Assembly (NCBI GenBank): GCA_016875645.1
Contig: VGPE01000084.1
Span: 1-10,380 of the forward strand
Length of the DNA stretch: 10,380 bases
Reading direction: 5' to 3'
DNA from: Chloroflexota bacterium
Lineage (GTDB): Bacteria > Chloroflexota > Limnocylindria > Limnocylindrales > CSP1-4
Part shown: one piece after another, positions 5,605-10,380 of the stretch
How positions within the stretch are numbered: position 1 is the stretch's first letter
Layout of the letters: each line of letters begins with the position of its first letter
Translations under genes and position numbers: made by a program
The notes under the pieces: generated by a model
What the model was told of the DNA's origin: nothing
Seen by the model: only the letters and a program-made list of their open reading frames with translations
The model's database searches: none

Positions 5605-6032
5605 GCTCAACCGTAGACGCCAACGTGCTCTTCTATGCGTCCAACACCGCCGACCTCCTCCACCGCCCGGCAAGGACACTTCTTGAACGGCTCGCCGCGG
5701 GGCCCGAGATCGTGTACCTGTTCTGGCCGACGTTGATGGGCTACCTGCGCCTCGTCACGCACCCGGCGATCCTGCCGCGCCCCCTGCCGACTGCCGAGGC
5801 GATGCGCAACGTGGAGGCGCTGCTCGATCGCCCGCACGTTCGTGCGCCTGGTGAGGTCGACGGGTTCTGGCCCACGTTTCGATCCGTGGCGGGCGAGCGC
5901 ACGAGCGGCAACGACGTCCCGGATGCCCACCTGGCCACGCTCATGCGGCAGCACGGCGTCCGAATCATCTACACCCGCGATCGCGACTTCCGCAGGTTCG
6001 ACGGGCTCGAAGCGCGGGATCCGTTCGCCTGA
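5601..6032 (+). CDS. vapC: VapC-type PIN-domain toxin, second pair
   Basis: The 143-residue protein opens with SSTVDANVLFYAS, giving the first catalytic Asp at position 6. The late acidic residues are in SGNDVPDAHLA (Asp105, Asp108) and in YTRDRDF (Asp127, Asp129). The second acidic site, usually a Glu in a xxExxR context, reads FWPTLMGYLRLVTHP without a Glu at that position; this subfamily often has the same WPxLxxxLRxxT pattern, so the site may be served by another residue. It should act as a ribonuclease restrained by the antitoxin encoded at 5368. Its sequence differs strongly from the VapC at 4079-4492, so the two pairs are separate acquisitions rather than a local duplication. Confidence 0.9.
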   Translation: MSSTVDANVLFYASNTADLLHRPARTLLERLAAGPEIVYLFWPTLMGYLRLVTHPAILPRPLPTAEAMRNVEALLDRPHVRAPGEVDGFWPTFRSVAGERTSGNDVPDAHLATLMRQHGVRIIYTRDRDFRRFDGLEARDPFA

Positions 6033-6033
6033 C

Positions 6034-6054
6034 TGCGGGGCAAGCCCCGAGACC
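6034..6054. repeat. Short GC-rich palindromic repeat, copy 2
   Basis: GCGGGGCAAGCCCCGAGACC starts 2 nt after the vapC stop, in the 52-nt gap between two convergent toxin genes. It can fold as a GGGG/CCCC hairpin and might help end transcription from either side, although no T-run follows. It resembles the repeats at 5042 and 6711. Confidence 0.5.
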
Positions 6055-6084
6055 AGCGGCGTGCGGTCCGGCGCCGGCGGGCGC

Positions 6085-6432
6085 TCAGAGTGCGAGATGC
6101 AGCCGGAGCGCCTCGTCGATCCGCCGCATCAGGTCCGCGGGCACGGCGCCGAGTTGGGGCCCGAGCCGCTGCACCGAAATGGAGCGAACCTGCTCGGCCT
6201 GGGCCTTGGAGTCCTGGCCGAGCCTCGTCGCGCGCGCCGGGAGCAGCACCTGGAACGGGTAGATCCGCTCCACATTCGTGGTCAGGGGGACGACGGTGAC
6301 GACGCCGCGCCCGAGACGCTGCGCGCTCGCGTTCGCCGCGTCGTTGCCGACGATCACGGCGGGACGCCGCTTGTTGGCCTCGGAGCCGATGACCGGATCG
6401 AGGTCGACCGTGACGATGTCGCCTCGCTGCAT
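6085..6432 (-). CDS. mazF: MazF/PemK-type endoribonuclease toxin
   Basis: The 115-residue product has the standard length and blocks of the family: MQRGDIVTVDLDPVIGSEAN at the start, KRRPAVIVGND (21-31, with the conserved Arg), VVTVVPLTTN (44-53, with the catalytic Thr), YPFQVLLPA and LGQDSKAQAEQVRSISVQRL (71-90). MazF toxins cut mRNA at short sequence motifs in the cytoplasm and are inhibited by a cognate antitoxin. I chose the ATG at 6432 because it overlaps the antitoxin stop by one base (TGATG) and begins exactly at the conserved RGDIV; the longer frame to 6504 is antitoxin DNA. It looks complete. It converges on the vapC gene ending at 6032. Confidence 0.93.
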   Translation of the reverse strand: MQRGDIVTVDLDPVIGSEANKRRPAVIVGNDAANASAQRLGRGVVTVVPLTTNVERIYPFQVLLPARATRLGQDSKAQAEQVRSISVQRLGPQLGAVPADLMRRIDEALRLHLAL

Positions 6433-6653
6433 CAGGACGAGAGCCCGTCGCGGGCAGTCGTGTCCCAGGCAGCTGCCTCGGACGTCTCGGCCCATTCGTC
6501 CCACGCACCTTCATAGGCGCTGGTCAATTCGGCGGTACGGAGCGCTCGAATCGCGCGGTGGACGGCCGCCGATCTCGAGTCGAGGCCCTGCTCGCGCGCG
6601 TACGCGTCCAGGAACTCCACGTCATCGCCGGGCAGGCTCACACTGACTTTCAT
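6432..6653 (-). CDS. mazE: MazE-like ribbon-helix-helix antitoxin
   Basis: The 73-residue protein begins MKVSVSLPGDDVEFLDAYAR, and SRSAAVHRAIRALR forms the second helix, a CopG-type ribbon-helix-helix domain rather than the AbrB-type fold of E. coli MazE. The acidic, Trp-rich tail (YEGAWDEWAETSEAAAWD) is typical of antitoxins that occupy the RNA-binding groove of MazF. The toxin start overlaps the stop by one base, so translation is coupled. A palindromic region directly upstream (6655-6684) is the likely operator; a TAGTAT -10-like element lies there, 8 nt from the start, and no Shine-Dalgarno sequence is seen, which suggests a leaderless transcript. Confidence 0.88.
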   Translation of the reverse strand: MKVSVSLPGDDVEFLDAYAREQGLDSRSAAVHRAIRALRTAELTSAYEGAWDEWAETSEAAAWDTTARDGLSS

Positions 6654-6654
6654 A

Positions 6655-6684
6655 CCCGAATACTACCATCGGTAATCCATCGGG
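6655..6684 (-). promoter_or_regulatory. MazE operator and promoter candidate
   Basis: The region starts CCCGA and ends TCGGG on the plus strand, and its centre holds TACC-ATC-GGTA (6664-6674), so it is a nested palindrome directly upstream of the antitoxin start. Repeated GATGG half-sites are seen on the minus strand. A -10-like TAGTAT falls inside it; no clear -35 is present. Confidence 0.6.
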
Positions 6685-6710
6685 TCCTACCAGGTCGCCG
6701 GGGAGCGAGT

Positions 6711-6735
6711 TGCGGGGCACGCCCCGAACCCCGGA
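6711..6735. repeat. Short GC-rich palindromic repeat, copy 3
   Basis: TGCGGGGCACGCCCCGAACC, followed by CCGGA, lies about 30 nt upstream of the mazE operator. It matches the copies at 5042 and 6034 in the GCGGGGC-nn-GCCCCGA core and in the C-rich right flank shared with copy 1. Confidence 0.5.
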
Positions 6736-6959
6736 TCTGACGCTGAACCGCGCCACGTCGTGTTCCGGCCGCGAGGCTGCTGGTCGCAGACCCGTGGCCG
6801 CGCCGGACTCGGCCGGCCGCAGCAGCCGCCGCGCCCGGCCGGTGGCCATCGGCGTACCCGGCCGAGCCCAGGATCAGAGCCGGCGGTACGTGCTGTCGGG
6901 ACGCTTCGCAGGCCGTGCGACGCCGACGCGCCGAGCGCCACGATGTCGCCGCTCCGTTG
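6736..6959. other. GC-rich stretch without a recognisable gene
   Basis: Reading frames are open on both strands, but their translations are low-complexity Arg/Gly/Pro-rich sequence with no family signal. I see no RNA gene, promoter or long repeat here. It probably is decayed coding or intergenic sequence downstream of the fragment at 6960-7208. Confidence 0.45.
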
Positions 6960-7208
6960 CCGGGCAACCTCCTGATGTCCGCCACAGCCTCCGATCGTCA
7001 CTGGCTGCGGGACCTCGAAAGACTCGGTGGCGATCCGGTCCAGGACGGCCACCAGGCGGGCGAGGTTGGCCGGCTCCTCGATCACCGCGAGCGGGAATGC
7101 CGGCCAGTAGCGGAGCTTGCCGGCCGGGATGTCGACCCCGTCCATCTCGTTGAGGGCCAGGCGGAGCTCCTCGCGCACCTCGAGCTGCTTCTGGAGCACG
7201 GCGGCCAT
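6960..7208 (-). pseudogene. Unrecognised gene fragment (helical protein)
   Basis: From the ATG at 7208 the minus strand reads MAAVLQKQLEVREELRLALN, then GVDIPAGKLRYWPAFPLAVI, EEPANLARLVAVLDRIATES and FEVPQPV. Codons end almost always in G or C up to about 7014, as in real genes here, and the sequence looks like two amphipathic helices around a YWPAFPLAVI core. After about VPQPVTIGG the frame stays open to 6687, but the sequence turns low-complexity and codon bias weakens, which suggests the natural stop was lost through a frameshift. Upstream, GIYSTGLT precedes the ATG in the same frame, so an N-terminal part may also be missing. I do not recognise the family. It may be a genuine small gene with a wrong end. 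Confidence 0.4.
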
Positions 7209-7240
7209 CGTCAGGCCGGTGCTGTAGATGCCACAACGCG

Positions 7241-7432
7241 ATGCTCACCGAATCGGCCACGGTCCGCGTCGATGCGATCGCGGCCCCGATGGACCGGGTC
7301 GCGCGCGAAATCATGGATGCGCTCGCGGGACTCGATGCCGCGCCGTGAGTCGCGGGCGATGAGGTCCTGGTGACGCTCAATCGGCCCGACAACGTGAGTG
7401 TCGTCGTCGTGCCAACGGGCGCTCCCGGCTGA
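7241..7432 (+). pseudogene. Short frame broken by one in-frame TGA, unknown function
   Basis: The frame reads MLTESATVRVDAIAAPMDRV and AREIMDALAGLDAAP, then TGA at 7346-7348, and continues in the same frame as VAGDEVLVTLNRPDNVSVVV and VPTGAPG to a TGA at 7430-7432. Codon third positions are strongly G/C on both sides of the stop, and the second part (GDEVLVTLNRPDNVSVVVVP) reads like ordinary protein beta-strands. This suggests a single coding piece with a nonsense change, for example GGA to TGA. The upstream end is not a convincing gene start, so more of the 5' part may be gone. I do not recognise the family. Confidence 0.4.
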
Positions 7433-7587
7433 TCCGAGGGACGCTGCCGGCGACGTCAAGGGTGTGCGCGAACTCCCCACTCGCCGACGGCAGGCTGACC
7501 GTCTGCCGAATCCGGATACTTATGATCCCGCCTGACAAGACCGTCCTCGCCGGGGAGCACCGGCCGATGCGTCTCAAGGGGAGTGCG

Positions 7588-7955
7588 ATGACCGAGACCG
7601 AGCGGATTGTCCGTATCTTCCATGAGTCCTGGGACTTGAGAGATCCCGAGCGAGGCGCCTCGGTCATCGCCGATGACTGCAGGTTCGAGGACGTTGCCCG
7701 TGGCGAACTTCTGCGTGGTCCCCATGGCTACAAGGATGACTACCACCGTTGGCTTGGAGCCTTCCCGGATGGTGAAGTCAAGATCACGCGCGTCATCGTG
7801 CAGGATGACTGGGCGGTCGTCGAATTCGTCAATCGAGGCACGCAGACAGGCCCCCTGAAATCAAGCCTCGGGACTTCCCGCCAACCGGTCGCTTCATGGA
7901 AATCCGGTATTGCAGCGTGATGCGGGTCAGAGACGGGGCTGTTGCGTATTCCGCT
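7588..7955 (+). pseudogene. SnoaL-like (NTF2-fold) protein gene, frameshifted and truncated by IS
   Basis: The ATG at 7588 follows AAGGGGAG (7577-7584), a good ribosome binding site. The product MTETERIVRIFHESWDLRDP, with VIADDCRFEDVARGELLRG, GYKDDYHRWLGAFPDGEVKI and VQDDWAVVEFVNRGTQTG, matches the SnoaL-like polyketide-cyclase/ester-cyclase group of the NTF2 superfamily. After GTQTGPL the family motif FPPTGRxxExRxC should follow; it is present (DFPPTGRFMEIRYCSVMRVR, then DGAVAY) but in the next frame, so one base was lost near 7855-7872. The frame as read ends at 7920. The last strand and helix of the fold are replaced by the IS21 element end near 7955. A TATGAT-like -10 lies at 7521-7526. 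Substrate unknown; the gene is dead as sequenced. Confidence 0.75.
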
Positions 7956-7960
7956 GAATC

Positions 7961-7991
7961 CGATCACCCAGTCCGGGGTTTTCGATCACCC
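7961..7991. repeat. Direct repeats at the IS21 end
   Basis: CGATCACCC occurs at 7961-7969 and again at 7983-7991, spaced 22 nt from start to start. IS21-family ends carry two or more such repeats as IstA binding sites. The second copy overlaps the left arm of the strong hairpin at 7989-8023. Confidence 0.55.
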
Positions 7992-8023
7992 TCGCGTCGG
8001 CCGCGGAGCGGCCGACGCGAGGG
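7989..8023 (-). terminator. Strong 16-bp hairpin downstream of istB
   Basis: CCCTCGCGTCGGCCGC (7989-8004) and GCGGCCGACGCGAGGG (8008-8023) are perfect reverse complements around a GGA loop. It starts 20 nt after the istB stop in the direction of transcription. No strong U-run follows on the minus strand (GTGATCGAAAACCCC), so it is not a classical intrinsic terminator; it may slow transcription, protect the istB mRNA or block read-through into the IS. Confidence 0.5.
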
Positions 8024-8043
8024 CCTGGGTCACCCCCTGGGAG

Positions 8044-8955
8044 TCACCTCCTCTCGGTGCTGGCTGGGTAGTCTGACACGCCGCCCGACGCGGCCGTGGC
8101 GGTCGGCACGGGAGGGTCATCCAAGCCGGCCCGGCCCCGGCCCGCCCGTCCTGGGCCGTCTGAGACGGTCGGTTTCGGGCGAGTGGTCGTGTCGGTGACC
8201 GGATCGGTGTCGCCGGCGCCCTCGAGCGCCGCTGCCGCCCGTCGCCGCGAGTCACCCCGCAGCTCCAGGCGGTACGCGCCGTGGACGAGGCGGTCGAGGA
8301 TGGCGTCGGCGACGGTGGGCTCGCCCAGGGCCTCGTGCCAGTGGCCCACCGGCAGCTGGCTGGTGACGATCGTGGAGCGGGTGCCGGCACGGTCCTCGAT
8401 CACCTCGAGCAAGTCCGCGGCGCGGGCCGGCGGCACCGGCTGGAGGCCCAGGTCGTCGAGGACCAGCACGTCGATCCGCGCCCAGGCCGCCATCAGGCGC
8501 GGCAGGCGGCCGTCGGCCCGCGCCAGCACCAGCTCGTCGAGCAGCCGGGGGACCCGCAGGTAGCGCGCGGTGTGGCCGTGCCGGATGGCTGCATGCGCGA
8601 GGGCACAGGCGAAGAAGGTCTTGCCCACGCCGGTCGGCCCGCTGATCAGGACGTTGCGATGCGCGGTCACCCAGTGGCCCTCGGCGAGCGAGAGGACCGT
8701 CGCCCGATCGAGCCCGCGCGGGGCCCGCAGGTCGAGGTCCTCGATGACCGCGTCGCTGCGCAGTCTGGCGGTCCGCAGATGGCGGGCGAGCCGCCGGTTC
8801 TCGCGGTCCTGCATCTCCCGGTCGACCAGCAGTCCGAGGCGCTCCTCGAAGCTGAGGGCGGCGTAGTCGGGCTGGCCCTGCTGGTCGGCCAGGGCGCGGG
8901 CCATGCCAGCCAGCGCCAGGGCGTGGAGCTTGTCGATCGTGGGCGTGATGAGCAT
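8044..8955 (-). CDS. istB: IstB-type AAA+ ATPase, IS21 transposition helper
   Basis: The 303-residue protein is an AAA+ ATPase of the IstB/DnaC type that assembles on target DNA and activates the IstA transposase. An N-terminal helical region (TIDKLHALALAGMARALADQ, then LSFEERLGLLVDREM) is followed by Walker A GPTGVGKT (106-113), Walker B VLVLDDLG (163-170), the sensor STIVTSQLPVGHWHE (194-208) and DRLVHGAYRLELRGDS (221-236). The last 65 residues are a Pro/Thr/Gly-rich tail longer than usual. I chose the ATG at 8955 because AGAAGGAG lies 7 nt before it; a GTG at 8973 overlapping the istA stop is the alternative. The gene follows istA by 14 nt and is intact. Confidence 0.93.
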   Translation of the reverse strand: MLITPTIDKLHALALAGMARALADQQGQPDYAALSFEERLGLLVDREMQDRENRRLARHLRTARLRSDAVIEDLDLRAPRGLDRATVLSLAEGHWVTAHRNVLISGPTGVGKTFFACALAHAAIRHGHTARYLRVPRLLDELVLARADGRLPRLMAAWARIDVLVLDDLGLQPVPPARAADLLEVIEDRAGTRSTIVTSQLPVGHWHEALGEPTVADAILDRLVHGAYRLELRGDSRRRAAAALEGAGDTDPVTDTTTRPKPTVSDGPGRAGRGRAGLDDPPVPTATAASGGVSDYPASTERR

Positions 8956-8969
8956 GCCGGGACTCCTTC

Positions 8970-10380
8970 TCACTCGTAGTAGCGCACGCCGCGCACGTTG
9001 GCGTGGTCGCCGATGGACGGGACCGGCTCGGAGCCGGGCAGGGGCAGGCGCTCGAGGCCGGCCTTCAGGATCGACTCGACGCTCCGGTAGCTGAGCGCGC
9101 GGATGGCCAGGGCGCGGCGGGCGGCAGCTTCGAGGCGCTCATCCCCGTAGCGCCGGCCGAGGCGCATGATCCCCAGACAGCTGCGGAAGCCCTGTTCGGG
9201 GTGCGGCCGCGAGGCCATGATCGCGGCCACCAGCTCGCCCGTGGCGGAACCCGTCCGCTCCGCCCAGGCGACGATCCGGCCGGGCGTCCACTCCGCGTGG
9301 CGGCGGTGGGCCTCGGGCATGTGCTCTGGCGAGGGTCGTGAACCGCCGGCCCTCGCCAGAGCGACGGTGGCTGGCCACCCGCCGGCCCCGGTGGAGCACC
9401 TCGACCACGCCCGCGCTGACCCGGATGTCGCAGTGCTGGCCGACCAGCTGGTAGGGCACGCTGTACCAGTGGCGGTCGACCTCGACGTGGTAGTCGATGT
9501 TCACCCTGGCCGTCCGCCAGGTGGCGAACTCGTAGGCCAGCGCGGGCAGCGGCCGCAGGGCCGGGCGGTCGAGCGCCTCGAACAGCTCGAGGCGGCTGCC
9601 GGGCAGCCTGCGGAACGGACGGGCGTTCAACCACGCCAGCCGGTCGCCGATCGCGGCGTTCGCCTCGGCGAGGCTGAAGAACGTGCGGTCCCGGAGCGCC
9701 GCCGCGATCCAGCGTTCCGCGACCTGGACGCCCACCTCGACCTTCGCCTTGTCGCGCGGCTTGCCGGCCCGCGCGGGGATGACGGCCGCGCCGTAGTGGG
9801 CGGCCATCTCCTCGTAGGTCCGGTTGAGCTCGGGCTCGTAGCGGTGGGCCTTGGTCACGCCCGAGCGGAGGTTGTCCGGCACGATCAGCCGGGGACAGCC
9901 CCCGAAGAAGGCGAACGCATGGACGTGCCCCGCGATCCAGTCGGGCAGGGACTGGGATGCGAACACCTCCGCGTACGTGTAGCTGCTGGCGCCCAGGACC
10001 GCCACGAACAGCTGCGCCTGCCACACCGCGCCGCTGTCGGGGTCGACGATGGGGATGGTCTGACCGGCGAAATCGACGAACAGCTGCTCGCCCGCGCGGT
10101 GCTCCTGGCGCATGACGAGATCGAGCCGGCCCTGCCATTCCCGGTAGCGCCCGCAGAACCAGGAGTGCTGGTAGCCGTCCGGATGGCGCTCCTTGTACTC
10201 GAGCCACAGCAATTGGAGGGTGACCCCGGGCCGCCGCAGCTCGCGGTGGACGGCCGGCCAGTCTGGCACCGGGCGTCCCGGGTCCCGCGGGGCTGCGGGC
10301 GGTGCGAACAGCCGGGCCTCCAGCTGGGCGTCGTCGAAATCGTCGGGCAGCGGCCAGCCGAGCCCAGCCCGCTGCGCGCG
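8970..10380 (-). pseudogene. istA: IstA transposase of IS21 family, frameshifted and cut by window edge
   Basis: The frame enters from beyond 10380 (AGLGWPLPDDFDDAQLEARL) and shows the DDE catalytic core: Asp in EQLFVDFAGQ (codon near 10074), Asp in RLIVPDNLRSG and Glu in RDKAKVEVGV. The C-terminal beta-barrel region follows (NIDYHVEVDRHWYSVPYQLV). The frame then breaks after RRFTTLA. Removing one base (T9327 on the plus strand) restores the typical LAEHMPEAHRRHAEWTP, and the remaining 116 residues run to the TGA at 8970. The N-terminal helix-turn-helix region lies outside the window. Unless frameshifting occurs, the product lacks its C-terminal part. The lesion is inside a perfect inverted repeat. 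Confidence 0.9.
9323..9362. repeat. Perfect 13-bp inverted repeat at the istA frameshift
   Basis: GCTCTGGCGAGGG (9323-9335) and CCCTCGCCAGAGC (9350-9362) are perfect complements separated by 14 nt. The extra base that breaks istA (T9327) lies in the left arm. Without it the left arm would have a one-base bulge against the right arm. Confidence 0.85.

Larger units (their letters stand above)
7955..10380 (-). mobile_element. IS21-family insertion sequence (partial, right edge beyond window)
   Basis: The element carries the istA-istB pair typical of IS21, transcribed on the minus strand. Its istB-side end lies close to 7955, where the SnoaL-like homology stops at ...GCTGAATCCGATCACCC. TG at 7955-7956 would match the TG...CA ends of the family. 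The direct repeats CGATCACCC at 7961-7969 and 7983-7991 fit the multiple terminal transposase-binding sites of IS21 elements. The other end is outside the window, so target duplication cannot be examined. Confidence 0.75.

Noticed and set aside
8281..8979. Plus-strand frame of 232 residues opposite istB
   Set aside because: It mirrors istB codons and shows no motifs; IstB on the minus strand has Walker A and B.
9065..10207. Second minus-strand frame of about 380 residues inside istA
   Set aside because: It is an out-of-frame reading of istA, Arg/Pro/Gly-rich with no transposase motifs.

Overview
The window is very GC-rich and its codons end mostly in G or C. It looks like a soil or freshwater Chloroflexota or actinobacterial genome; this is inferred from composition and gene content, as there is no rRNA or other marker gene. 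It is an accessory region: few housekeeping genes, many toxin-antitoxin genes, many broken genes, small palindromic repeats and one large insertion sequence.

Layout. 1-180: no gene seen. 181-387: a repeat of about 207 bp bounded by imperfect terminal inverted repeats; a second copy lies at 3783-3988 in the same orientation with nearly the same length and inner layout. 406-590: a fragment of a cyclase-family (kynurenine-formamidase-like) gene that starts just after the first copy. 592-1881 (minus): an exported or anchored protein with a TTRP-type linker, split by one in-frame TAG. 2052-2498 (minus): a small lipoprotein, divergent from a Gfo/Idh/MocA-family oxidoreductase at 2620-3714 (plus), the only clear metabolic enzyme.

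4079-6684 is a toxin-antitoxin cluster. It holds a VapBC pair (minus, 4-nt overlap), a truncated mazF piece, a truncated ribbon-helix-helix antitoxin, a second VapBC pair (plus, 4-nt overlap) and a MazEF-type pair (minus, 1-nt overlap). All three intact pairs have repeated or palindromic sequence directly upstream of the antitoxin, as expected for autoregulation. A short GC-rich palindrome occurs three times, each time beside one of these genes, and once abuts the mazF piece.

6736-7587 holds only decayed reading frames. 7588-7955 is a SnoaL-like gene with a frameshift, cut off by an IS21-family element whose istB is intact and whose istA carries a +1 frameshift inside a perfect 13-bp inverted repeat; the element runs past the right edge.

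The strongest observations are the paired TIR-bounded element, the toxin-antitoxin cluster with its operators and remnants, the two coherent reading frames each broken by a single stop codon, and the istA frameshift that fits a quasipalindrome-templated mutation. I found no clearly new multi-gene system.
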